From Auanema rhodensis (lineage: Eukaryota; Nematoda; Chromadorea; Rhabditida; Rhabditidae): DNA of 64,000 nucleotides. A program made the translations under genes and the position numbers. Each line of letters opens with the position of its first letter. Position 1 is the stretch's first letter. The notes below the pieces were generated by a model. It was not told the DNA's origin. It was given only the letters and a program-made list of their open reading frames with translations, and did not search any database. The stretch is from positions 16,430,001-16,494,000 of the forward strand of contig OZ059897.1 in NCBI GenBank assembly GCA_964057225.1, in the 5' to 3' direction. Below, piece after piece: positions 37,688-51,292 of this stretch.

Positions 37688-40600
37688 GTAAGTAATGTGC
37701 TGAAAAGTAAGACATAGATGAGTATAAGCTACAAATTTGCTTCTGTTTTCGACATATACTTTGGCGAAAACACGTTGCTTTCAAAGAAAAAGCTTAATAA
37801 TAATTCTTTTTGAAAAAAAGATAACGATGCACAGTTTTTGTCTTTATTCAGTTTTTCATTCTGTTTCTAAATTCAATTCTTTCATGTTTCACTGTACTCG
37901 AAATACTCATTGTAGTAGTTCGCTCACATTTCTTTATTCACTCTCATTTCCTTTTACTCTTTTTTTTTAATTTTTTTCATTTATAGAGAACCGCTAATTA
38001 GAAAAAAATTGACAACTTCAAAGCTTTAATTAATTGAAATTTGATTAAATCGTTTTTTCAATTGTTCAGTACATAAAATCTGTTTGCCAAAGAAAACATG
38101 TGAGAAAGAGGTAGACGACATAATAGCTTGAAAGTTGAATGCTCGACTGCATATTCACATACATACAACCATGTAGTTTTCTGGTTAAAAGAAGAAAAAA
38201 GCAAAAGTATTCAGCGGAAATTGAAAAATTTCGTTTTTGAATTGGCAAATGTAAACTTTCCGGTTATTTCTTTTTTTCAATTTTTAAACCATGATTTCAA
38301 CTTTTTTTTGCTTTCTTACAACATGTTCTTATTTTGTCTAATATGTTTCCTCTCACTCATGTTATTAGAATTTCAGCTAACAACTCCATGAGAATTATGA
38401 AAAACACAAAACATAAAAGAAAGAATAGCATCTATACCTGGCCATAATCCTTTCCAAAATATTGGATATTTGAGATGAAAAAAACAAATCATTACCAAAT
38501 ATCAGAAGCCTAGCACGCACCTGATTTATCATGTTTCATTTGCTGAGAATGAAAACATTTTTTATTCTTTCAGTTTTAGCTAAGCTTTATTTCTCCAGTT
38601 TTATACACGAATTGCTCTGATGCTCGTGCGATTGTTTTCGAAGAAGCATTTGATAGACTATTCATGTTGTTGATGCTCATCAACAAGATAGCAATTATTG
38701 GTAATTTGCTATCTTTCGCGCCTTCTCTCGTACCTCTTTTTCTCGTTTTTTTTTCTTTGTTGTTTTTTTTTTCTGTTTGCAGATGAATAGAATTTATAAG
38801 TGATCTAACTATAATTGAATGGATAATTACCAATTATGTCATCGTTTCCTTCTTACATTTTGTTTTTCAACTTTTCAACAAAAAAAAAAGACAAATTTTG
38901 AGATAGTTTAGCAAAATTTTTGCATTTTTCATCCCGAAACTTACGATCTTTTTTGAACAGAATCAAGCTCTGTGGTGCCAGAATTTTCATTTAGCAATTA
39001 GCACGCACATCACATGCCATTTGGTCTCAATACAGATCGATGGGTCAGGCTTTATGTGAGGTCAGCCAAATGTTTCCCAAGTAACATAGTATTTATGGTT
39101 GATCTTGCTTATTGGATTTCTGCCTCGTTAAACCCTAAAGTGAGAATGATGGTGCGAGGGGTGTAAGATGCAAAAATGGCTTGATGATGAAACTGAAAGC
39201 AAAACTGGAGAGCTGTGTATAGAAGTTGGCACAAGCCATTATTGGATGGAAAAAGAAAGACAGATGAGAGAGAACAGAGAAAGTGAGACGGGAGAGATAG
39301 AGGATGAGAGAGAGAGATAGAGGGAGAAAGAAAGAGAGAGAGAGAAAGAGAGAGAGGGGGAGAGAGAGGAAAAGAAGAAGAGGGAGGGGACAATCGCTCA
39401 TCACGTCCGCTCTGAAAGAAATGAGTTTGACATCCCACGCGAACGTGAAGTTGAAATTTCAACTGCTTTCGTAGCTCACGTGAAAGTTTTATGTAAGCTT
39501 AGTTCCATCAGCGTTGTTTATCAGATACTTTTTTCAAAAATAGAATATGATGAAATCATGGATTATCTTCTCAAATTAATCAAATTAGTATTCAAGATTA
39601 TAATAAACTTCCTTGTGTCTACAACTATTCTTTGCTTTTTCCAATAATTTATGAAGCATCCAGTAGCAGCTTCGTGATGGTAGCCGCTCAAATCATCTGA
39701 CACATGCCAAGTCAGAAGAACCATTTATAGTCCAACGACTATGAAGTCTCATGTCCCTAAATTGCCCCGAAGGAATCATTTTTATATAGTTCCAATATAT
39801 GAAATAGCCTCTCTTTCGTCAATTTAATTCTTTTTTTTAACAGCAAAGCTTTTTAACTTTGTACTATTTCACTTTATCCCAGCTCTTTTTTGTCTTTTAT
39901 TCATTTTTTCGGACGAAAATTGAAAAATTACTCATTGACACAGTTGCTTGAGCATCTGATGCTTGTTCGCTGTCTTTATAGTGAAAGATTTGATTCAGCT
40001 TAAACGAAAATCTCATTTGGGCGGGCAAAAAACTGTTGACAACTCCCGTGAGCAGATTCGAACGGCATCTCTACAGCTCTTTTGGAAGCCCTTTTCTCTG
40101 CTTTTCTCTCTCTCTCCCTTTCACATACAGACATACACACACACCCTTAGTCTCCCCTCTCTTTTTTCTTCATTCCAATCATTGTGCTAATTCTCTATCT
40201 TATTCTTTTTGACGTTTTGGCATATATGTATGTACATTATGTACATGCATATGTATGTATCTACTTCTATATATATTTTACTATATGTAGATATAAACTT
40301 ATCTTATATATATATATAAATAACTGAAAAACTATATTCATAGTTCTATCTACTATTATTGTATTTTAAACTATAATATTATAACATTTCATTTTTATTA
40401 AATACTATATACATTTATTTGAGTTATATGATATACTTAACATCTAGACTTTACCATTTTATTTTGACAATTTTCTCGTTTACGAAGTATTCTTAGTATG
40501 AATGTCCTATTGAACTTACAACATTTCATTAAAATTTTATTTTAGCTTATTTGACTCTTATAGTTATTATCTTTCTTATCTTTATTCAAACGTATAGATA

Positions 40601-41892
40601 TAGTTATTATATTTAATATATAATAAACTATATATATATATATATAATTTAAGTTTTTTTTTTGCTTCAGCTCAGTCGTGTATGAATCTCACCTAAACTT
40701 ACTTGTTTATAGTTTCATTCTTTATTTTTACTCTCACTCATAGCTTTTTTTCTTCACATTTCCTTGTTATTTTTGTATTTGTAAAGAGAAAACATGGAAT
40801 TTTTTCACAAAGTTTCGGTGTGAATAACAAGACTATATTTTGTTGAATGTTTCTTTGACTTCTTGTAGCCAGACAAGACTTTCGTTGCCTTGGGCAACGA
40901 AGTAGCACGATGAGACTAAACGTCGAAACACCAAAAGATCTGAGGAGAAACACAACATGCATCGATTATAGCCGACATAACCTTATTTCTCTCTGAATTT
41001 TCAGATGCAGATGAATGATCATGTTGTGAAAATATTTTCATTCTTAAAAATAAGCTGAAATTTGCAAATTTTTTCATTAATTTTTTTTTTGTGAAACTTA
41101 CACTTATTCGCTGTTTTACGTTCGCATTTTGTCCCATAACCAATGCGAACTTTTCTTTTTGATGATGAAAAATAAGTTGAAGAAGGAGAAGCAGATAAAG
41201 AATAAAGAGAGAGAGAGAGCTATATTAAAAAAATATTTTCATATTTCGTTTCTTGACGAGATTTTTCATTTTCCTTTTCTCTTATCCTCTATTCCTTTTT
41301 CACATTTTCCCTTTTTCTTATATTTCTTTTCTTTAAAATTTTTTTCCATTCAGAATATTATGCTTGAATACAGTTTTTTCATGTTTACTCACTAAATATT
41401 TTTTAACTTTTTCCTACATTCTAGATTATAGATACATATCTATATTAGATAATTTGAATCAATAGACAAAAATGTTGTATGATTTGAAAAAAAAATAAAA
41501 ATTTTTGTCTGAACAAAGAAAAAAACAAAAAAAAATTTTGAAATCAAAAGAAAATAGCCTGAATTTCTCCATCTGCTCTGCTTTGCCGTTGCCATTTTCC
41601 ACTTTTGTGTCGGTGTTGCCGTCACATCGTTTTCCAACGCTGATCAAGCAAAAGCTGAAGGCAATTGTGCGATATTCAGCTTTTCAATTTAATTTCAATG
41701 TGTTTTCATAATTGTACTTGTTAAATCTTCTTTTTATATTATAAATCAAAAACTAAATATTAAGATTTGATTCTTCGCATACGTAGTATATTATTATATA
41801 TTTATATTTTATTAAATGAATTTTATCTTTAAAATTGTTAGGAAAAAATAGAATATTAATCTACAAGTTTTCTATAATATATTTATTTATTC

Positions 41893-41924
<32 letters not shown>
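41893..41924. repeat. (AAT)n/(ATT)n palindromic repeat
   Basis: AAT repeats followed directly by ATT repeats, self-complementary. Confidence 0.8.
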
Positions 41925-43000
41925 ATTCTATATAAAATTAATTCTCTTCATAATGATTTCATTTTTTTTTGTTTCTCAATCTCATCATTATATCTTCTAC
42001 ACATCAGACTTTCAAAGCTATTTTTACATATTTTCTGATTTTGAAATTAACTTCCTTTCAACTGCAAGCATAAGCTTACACAAGTAACTTCGTGAACGAT
42101 CCAACATCCTACAATTTCCTTTCGAAAAATGTTTTTTATCGTCTTTTGGCTTAATACCATTCTAACTTTCTCAACATTTTTTTGTCTTTTTCGTTGTGAC
42201 CGATAAGCTCAAGTTCAACGCAACGATAACTGATTCGATTCATGCCATTGCCGACGACCTATGTATGTCATTTTCAAACATTTTTTCGGCTCAGCCTCTT
42301 CTTCACGCTTCGTCATAGCTGAAGACGGCGTCGGCATTGCTTCCTTTTGTGGTTTGACTCGTTCGCCTTCAACTGCTTTTCCGTTGGTTTGTCTTCTATT
42401 TCCCTTTTTTCTGCCTTCTTGGTTTTTTTATTTTAGTCACAAAAAACTTTGTATGTATGTATGTTAGAATATAGAATACTCTGAATTTGGCTCACATTCT
42501 CTCTTTCCCTCCTCTCTCTCTCTCTTCCATTCTCTTATTCATCACTTCTCTTTCTTACACACTCATTTTTCCCTTCAAACCTTTTGTTTCTCATTGCCTC
42601 TATTTCATTTACACTATTTTCAATTTCAGTTGTCTTCCATAAGACATTTAAAAACAGAGCAATTTAGGGTGATAGCCATTCTAAAACCATTTTCATACTC
42701 TAATTCCTATTTCTCTCCTTTGCTCGCTATGCATGTTTCCTAAACTTTTAAATCATTTTTGTCATTTCATTTGTTCTTTTTTCCTCAATTTTCTTTTCAT
42801 TTTTTTTCAAAATTTTTTTATTATACTTCTTTGTTCCTTCTAATTATTTTAAACAATTTTATCTATTCTCTCGTTATTTCCACTAAAAATATTTTTCATT
42901 TTTCTTCTTTTTTATATTTTAATTTTTCTTTCTTTTGAAACATTTTTAAAAAAATTTCTTATTTTAAGGGGTATTTAATATTTCTATTCTGTTTGTTCAT

Positions 43001-46000
43001 ATGCGGATAGCCGTTGTTCTTTTCCTCGTTTTTTGTCATCAATTGGCACAAGCCAAGCATCATCGGCATAGAGGTATATTGAAATTATTCTTTATTTTAA
43101 ATTTTAATTTATAATAATATTATATTTTTAACTATATTTTTAAAATTTTTTACTAATATTCACTACTTCTTTCTATTTCCTTTATCCAGTTGTTTTCTAA
43201 AATGTTTTTTGAAATGAAGATTTTCTGCAGAAAGTGAATTTCAAATTGTATAATCACTTGTATGATTGAATAGTTCAATTACAAGCAAACTATCACAACA
43301 ATTCATTTGAAGAAAATTCATTTTCTTGAGTGTTTTGTAGAATTAAAAAAGTACAAAATTAAATATTTCGTATACATAAATATATTTAAAATTGAATTTT
43401 TTAAAAATAATATATAATTTTATGAAAAATAATGTTTAAGCTCCTGTAATTGATTTGAATGGAGCTGATGAGCTGGTCGCTACAATTCGCGAAGGTGAAA
43501 TTATCCTGAATACTGTTCCTGATATAGCATTACTTCCTGAATCAGGTAATTTAATGAAAAATATATTCATTTTATGCTTTCTCTTCTTTTTTTCTTGTTC
43601 ATCCTCTGATGTAATTGAATCAAAAAAAGCAACCAAATGTTACATTTTTCAAATTGTAATTATAGCTCATTTGATTCTTGTTACACGTAAGGTATTTATG
43701 GGGTGTTAGAAGCAATGAATTTCATTCGGAAGTGGAAATCCATAAATGGTAGAAAGGAAATGATTATTCGGAAGCTATTTTGGCTTACTTAATGTATTGG
43801 ATCTTCCTTTTCTAACTCTTAATATGTTATATAAAAGATATATGTATATACTATAGTATAGTATACTATACGATGCATATCCTTAAACATCAATCAAGTC
43901 ATTCATCTAAAAGACATTCAACTATAATGATACTTCCAAACAGATTTTTGTTTGTTTTTGTGGGCGGTCAAATTTATGAAAAGAAGGAACAAATTTTTGT
44001 TCTGAATCGAAGGCAATTTTCAATATTTCCTGTCGACCGAGAAATTCAGATGTCATCGAGTCAAACTTCGATTCATCAAATAGATCTATGAAGCAGTCAA
44101 GTTGATGAAAAGTGCATTGAAACTATATTGTAAGCTGCAAAAACTCTTTTTCGATAACATGTTGAGGACAAAAACGTTATGATTCCATAGCAAGGGATTT
44201 GAAAAAGTAGATGTCTTTATTTTTTTTTGAAACGAAATGAAAATTTTCTTCTTTTTTTTTCCTCAGTTGAGATCATTTTCCGTTTATGTGCAAATATTTA
44301 AAGAAAATGAGTATGCTTTTGTGAAAAAGTTTCCATTTTCTTATTGAGAGATTTAGACTATTGGAATATACTAGAGTATATTATTCTGAAGTTTTAATTG
44401 GCTTTTCAAGTTTCCCTCTTAATCATCAAATTTATCCCTAATATTTTTTACTTTTTTTTCGATGATACTCCTTATTACTATTGTATTGTCTAAGAAACAT
44501 TTGCCGCCATCAACGACGACGTCGTCGTTCATGTCGTCTAGTGCCACTTTCTGCTCTTTCATCTTCGTTTTGGCTTTAACCACTGAGTCGCGACTATTGA
44601 TTGTTCTCCATAGAAGAAGCAGAAGGAAACTACAAACGACCATAAATATGGAAATATTGAGATTCTATGATGCATGTTTACAGATAATATGTAACATCCA
44701 TATTTTGAAGTAGGGGGGGGGGAGAAGGAGAATTATATATAAATTCAGATTTTATGAATCAGTATTTTTCTTAAATTCACATATAATTAGAACAATATGA
44801 TCAGTTAAAAATTAGTTAATTTTATAAGAAAAAGTTGAATTCTATATAATACGTATATCTACATGATTGAATGTAGTTCAAAGTTTTTTAACCTTGCCCT
44901 TTTATGTTTTTTTTAAAAATGCTTCCTCAGGAGAAGAATCTCTTATCCGTTCTTTGCAAAACAAAAATTTGGTCACTTTCTGAGGACATATAAAAATATT
45001 TTGATAAAATGTTTTTTCCTCTTTTCAATCCATAACACTCTTTTTACATGTGCTTTTGATTTTTTGAACTTTTATGCATCATATTGTTGTTACATAGTTG
45101 ATCATATGGTCCATTTATGAATATTCTCTATAATTTTTGATTTTAAAAGGTCAAAAACATAAATTTGATCTTGAAAAAAAAAAGTTATACGAAAACATCT
45201 ATACAATTTATGATTGATACGAATAAGCAGATGTAGTATATCGCATAACTATTTTTCAATTCGTTTTTGTTTTCTTATCAAATGCCATCTGATTTCATAC
45301 ACATTCTTTCTTTCCTTCTTGATTTTTGCTCTATTTCCATTTTAGACTATTTATATTCATTTTAATCATTTTGAATTTAAATGCCTTGATAGTTCACGAC
45401 AAAGAAGTAGATAAGAACGAAGAATCCGAAAAGGCTTTAACTAGCATCTAGAGTAATCCTTGTTCAGAGTCTCTCATGCTCAGCAAATTCTTTTGGTTAT
45501 TTCTTCGGGGTTTCTCCATGAAACATACAACTGCCCATTTACGAATAATTATATAATAGTTACGAAAGGACATAATATGAATAATCATTGAAGCAGAAAA
45601 CAAACATTTTCAATAACAAGTTGTGTAATAAAGATGGAGTATGAGAATATTAAAAAGAAGAGATAAGCGTTTTTATAATTAAGGAAATTAACCGAAAAGG
45701 TATTTAAATTATTTGTTTCAGGACCAGTATGCAAATATCTTTTGACCTCACCTGATGGACCAGTTCCATTCGAAATTGAAGTCGTCGACAAGTACTCTGG
45801 ATCTGCTGTTGTACGCCTGAAGGTAAGCAAATTGAAACTTTTGAAATTCTGCATATTCTTTAATACGAAATATGTTTTGCTTTTTTCGTTTTGAAAATAC
45901 ATTCTATGTATGTATATATTGGATATTTATCTAAATTTTTGGATATGAATGCTCTTGAAGTAGTAGCAACTAACGAGTCTGAATGAAGAAATTCTGAAAC

Positions 46001-49000
46001 AGACAGCATACAAGATTTTTTCAATAACTTTCTTATGGAAGAAATCTAAGTTATACTATTCTTTTTGTGGGCAAAGTTGCTCAAAATAAGAAAAGTGAAC
46101 AGAGGAAGGAATAAGAAAGAAAAAAAAAAAAAAAAAAGAAAATTATTATAATAATTTTGTTATTGTCTATATTAACATATAAATATATGTAAAAAAAACA
46201 TATATATATATATATATATAAATTATCTTTTATATTTATATAATATTTTTATAAAATACATAATCAATAATCTTCAATAATTTTTTATTTTACTTATAAT
46301 ATTATTTTTATATTTTAGTTTATATTTCATTAATTATAGGATGGAATGACATTAGATTGTAAAAAAAATGAGTACAATATGAGTCTCCAAGCCGTACGTT
46401 GTGAAGATGAAACAATTCGAAGTGAAAGGTATACTTTTTTTTCAAATTTTTTATTAAAATATTTATTTATAAAAAATAAAAAAATTATAGGATGATTTTT
46501 TTTCTTCATATAAAATTATTATAATATTTCAAAAAATATATTCTTTAACAAAATTCTTGAAAACATAAATCTTAATTTATTGTTAATTAAAAAGAAGTTT
46601 GATTCTCATGTGAAATAAAATAAAAAAAATTTTTATCAAATTGATTAGATGTGTGATGTTTATATGAGATATACCTCTTGTATTTGCATAGAAACATCAA
46701 AAAACTTTTTCCCCTCTTAATGTTTTGAGATGTTTATAAGATTGTGATAGAGTATGTGTGTGAAAAAAAATGAATTTAAAACGAAAGGGACCAATAAAAA
46801 ACTAAAAAAAAAAAGAAAACTAGAGGAAATCAATTTTTAAAAATTATTTCATATTTTAAATATATTTATATATTTTTAGTGTTCCTCTTCATGTTAATAT
46901 AAAAGATACAAATAATCATGTACCGGAATTTGACAGTCCATGGTATACATACAGTGTTGATGAAGGTATAACTTGTATATTTTTATTTTTATTAAATTTA
47001 TATTTTTAAAGGCAAATTGATTAATGAAATTGCTACATTGAAAGCTATTGATAATGATTGTGGAGATCCATATGGTGAAGTTTGTGAATACAAAATTACC
47101 AATGGGTTTAAAAACTTCCCATTTGCAATTAGCAACAAGGTTTGTATAAATATTATATAGTTATATAGCAGACATAACATAACATGACTTTTCTTTAGTT
47201 AAACATAAAAAAAAATTAATTATAATGAAAATCAACTTGTTTTCGTTTAAATATTTAAGAATTTCAACAAGCTGTTTGAAAATGTGTTTGTTCAGTAAAG
47301 AAAGATTAAAGAATTTTAAAATGAATAAATGATTTAGTATTGAAATTAAAGTTAGAAATTTGATCTTATTGAGCTTTTAACAGTTCATTTTATTTTAATT
47401 TGCATTATACTGCTTTATAGTTTTTTTTCCTAAAAATTCTTTCATATAATACATTAGTATTTTAAATTAATAGTACATATTCAAGAATTAAAGAATATTT
47501 TAATTTAATATATTATAATTATACAAAATTTAATAAAATTAAAAAGATTTTTGAACATTTTTTACACGGAAGAATATTTAGTTATATTCATGTTTTAAAT
47601 TTCATTTTAAAATTAATTCTTTAAAAGCATTTTATTCATTCTCTGCTACCGTAATCAATATATTGGGAAGTTTTTGACAAATAATTTCATATATAAGTAT
47701 ATTATATTTATATTTAGATATATAAGATGAATATAAATAAATTATTTTATTTTTCAGGGTGTTCTTCGTAATACTCAACCGTTGAACTATACTCAAGTTA
47801 AATCATATATCTTGACTATTGTTGCCATTGATTGTGGAATGAGACCAAGTAAAACTGTTTTGGTTACCGTAAATGTTGTTGAAGCTTGCACTGTTGGATT
47901 AAAAAATATACCAGACAGGTAAATAAATAAAAAATTTATAATTTGTAGTTTAATAGTTTATTTAATTGTTCTATATTCAGAGTACATTTTGTTGATGGTA
48001 ATGGACCAGCTCAATTGATGTCTGATGCAAAGATCGAAATTTGCCCTAAGGACACATCATGTGAAGTTGAATCTCTTGATTCGGTCATTGAACTCCATGC
48101 CGGACACGTCACTCCCGGATGTTCTCGGGATGATTTATACAGTAATGAAACAATTCAAAGGTACTGTAATATAAGAAAAATATTAAATATACATGATTAA
48201 CATCTGGTCGATTTCAGTTGCGGATTGACATCAAGTGCTGTTCAGCTCTTGGATTCACAACGTAGTAGAGTTAATGAAATTGATCAATCGTGAGTTCTTT
48301 TAGTTTTTCAATTTGAAAATAATTTCATTTTGATATGAAAACTTATTGAGAAATACTAAAAATATTTTTATAATTTCACACTTGTTTGCAGAGAAGGTTA
48401 CAAGTTTAATGGCGAAAGTACATCTATTGTTGTTCCAACTACTACAATCAACGGTATTTTGAATGTTTCGTTGATACTTTTAATCAAAAATTGAATATAG
48501 AGCTTGTTTCTGACCTATTTTCATTATCGTTCTCAATGAAGCATGATAAGGGAACAACAGAAGAACAAAATAATAAACAAAGTGTTCTATGTGAATCTGA
48601 TGATTTCAGTAAGTTTCTGTTACTTTTTAAAAAATTCTATAACAAACAGTTTTTCAAATGTTTTTCACAATTTTTTTTTCTTTTTGAACAGAAATTTGAT
48701 CAAACCGACTTCATAATACTTTAATATGTGGAATATAGTTCAAATATAATAATCTCATTGAAAATGAATGTATATTAATTTCTGAGAATGTTGGAACATC
48801 ATGGGAACATCTTTTGAAATTTGAATAAATTATATTTTTGTTTTAAAAATTTATTTTAGTTGCATGAATGTTAAACTATTTTTTTTATAAAAATGTATAT
48901 ATAACTACATAGGGTATACATGTGTGTATGTATGTTAGATTAGAATAATAACTTTAAAAATTAATGAATGAGGGAATTGATTTATAAATAATAACTATAT

Positions 49001-51233
49001 ATATATTTATATATTATTAAATACAGATGAAATAATAATTAAATAGAATTTATTATATATTTTAGATATGAATCGCCATCACTTTTCTGTCTATCTACGT
49101 CACTGCAAATTGGAAGTTTTACTTCGTCGTGAAAATGGCGCTAAGGCTGAATTCCGGGCTGCTGAATGGAGATGGGCTATTCCACAAGTACTACTTTATG
49201 AATTTACGTAAAATCTTAACTATTCATATATTTAGGTTTGTGATAATCAATGGCACGACTACTCACTCCTATTCAATGGAATTGATGATGTTACTTTAGT
49301 AATTGATGGAGAAGTTTTAAAGGTTATCATAATAATTTTTTTTTAATTAAATTGTTTTGTATTCAGGTTGACGAAAGAAATCCAGAAATCTTAGATGATT
49401 GGCCACTTCACAAAGCTACCGCACAAGTAAGTCTGATATGAATTAAAACGTCTTTTAACACCCTTGATATAGAAGACTAAGCTTGTTGTTGGAGCTTGTT
49501 GGCATGGACGTCAAAACAAGATGGTTCAACACTTCCGTGGAGAACTTCAATCCATCTATCTTCTTAACGGTGATTATATTATAAAAAATGAAATTAAACA
49601 AATAATTGAATTTTCAGGTGCTGTGGAGACTGAAGAAGCTATTTCTTGTGCTCATAAATGCCCAGAGCAATTGAGTTATGGAGTTTTGAATAATCTAGCT
49701 GATGGACAAACAGCTTCTCTATCTGCCGACCATTCAGTTATAACTTTGAAATCAGCAACTATTGACCAAATGTCTGAATTATTGAATAAGGTTAGAAAAA
49801 ATCGTAGAAAGATAGAAAAAATATTAAATATTACAGATTAAGTATGCAAATACTATGTCAAAGCCACTTCCTGGTCATCGTTCATACACAATTCGAACAT
49901 CTGTCAAGTGTAAAGGTGGTAAAACGGTCAGTGATGCCATATTTAATGATGAAAATAATGTTTTAAAACTAATTTTAGATGGATGTTCCTGTAACTAAAG
50001 GATATATCTTTGTCGAGAAGCCAATTGTACCCACACTCTCTATCTCTGGATCAGCTTTATTAACATCAGATCATCATCAAGTTAAGATGGGAACACCTAT
50101 GATTCCAGATATTAAGATAATCGTTAGCCAAACTGATACCGGTATGTATATCAAATAAATTCAAATTATTATATATTTATTTGAACTTCTTATAATTTCA
50201 GATGGAAAGATTACTGAAGTCACTGAAAAGTCAAAACTTGACTATTGCCGTGTATATTTGAAGCCTTCAAGAGATATGGATGTTGAATATTTCTCTTCTC
50301 CAGCTACTCTTATTACTAACTTGCACATTGATTTTGAGCATGATAAGGAAGTAATAATTAAATTCATATATTATAAATTTAATTATAAACTAACATAATT
50401 TTAGGGAATATTATTAAAGGGAGAAGAAAATGTTCGCGGTTATCTCGATGTTCTCTCAAAGGTTATTTTTTTATTTTTCATGAAAATCACAAAAACAAAT
50501 ATGAAGAAAACAAAAGTTATTCTTTTTATATAAATATAATATATTAGAATAATTTAAATAAACTCATCATTGCACTCATATTAAAATGATGAATGATCAT
50601 TTTTTTTTATTTTTCTGTTAATACTTTTTTTTGAAACAAATATTTATTTTTTTCATATAATAAGTAAGGTTTTAAAAAATATTTTAATATTTTAAGGTTC
50701 ATTACTTCAATACCCGTCCTGATACATATCACAAAAGAATTTATTCTGTTCAATGTGCTATGCAAAAGGGAGCCGTTCTGAGCAATGAATTCATCGTGAC
50801 CGTACGTTTAAATTTTTTTTTTCAAAATTGAATTAAAAAAGAAACGAAAGAAAGAAATTATATATGTGAATAGATATATATATATATATATATATATATT
50901 TCATATTTTGTATAGATTATAGATAATCGTTTCTTTATATTTAATATTTATATCGTTTTTTTTTTTGCATTGTAGCCTATGAAATGAATTGTTTTCAACT
51001 TTTCATTCATTTCATTCATTTTATAAAAAAATAAACTTGAAAATGGAAATATAATATGATATTTAATTTATCATAATATCCAAAATCTTTTGCTTTTATT
51101 TAACGTGCTGATATCATTCCTTTTCTAAAATTTATTTTTATAATTAAAAAAAATTTTCTCAGATATTATTAGTATAAATAGTGAATAATGATTAAGATAA
51201 GAGTTATGTACTGAGTATCCAAGATCTCTCATT

Positions 51234-51292
<59 letters not shown>

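Larger units (their letters stand above)
27831..43000. other. 15 kb upstream of casy-1, T/C-rich on the plus strand
   Basis: Long TTTTCTTTCTC-type tracts run on the plus strand, the same skew as inside casy-1 introns, so part of this could be transcribed 5' sequence of casy-1. Less AT-rich islands with open frames on both strands occur at about 29200-29640, 32520-32900, 37260-37700, 38580-38830, 39650-39760 and 42060-42420. One (37598-37687) has good splice sites on both ends. A perfect X-box lies at 30772-30785. No complete gene can be defended. Confidence 0.5.

Noticed and set aside
39109-39462. 117-codon minus-strand frame
   Set aside because: Ser/Leu/Phe repeat caused by GA-rich DNA on the plus strand.
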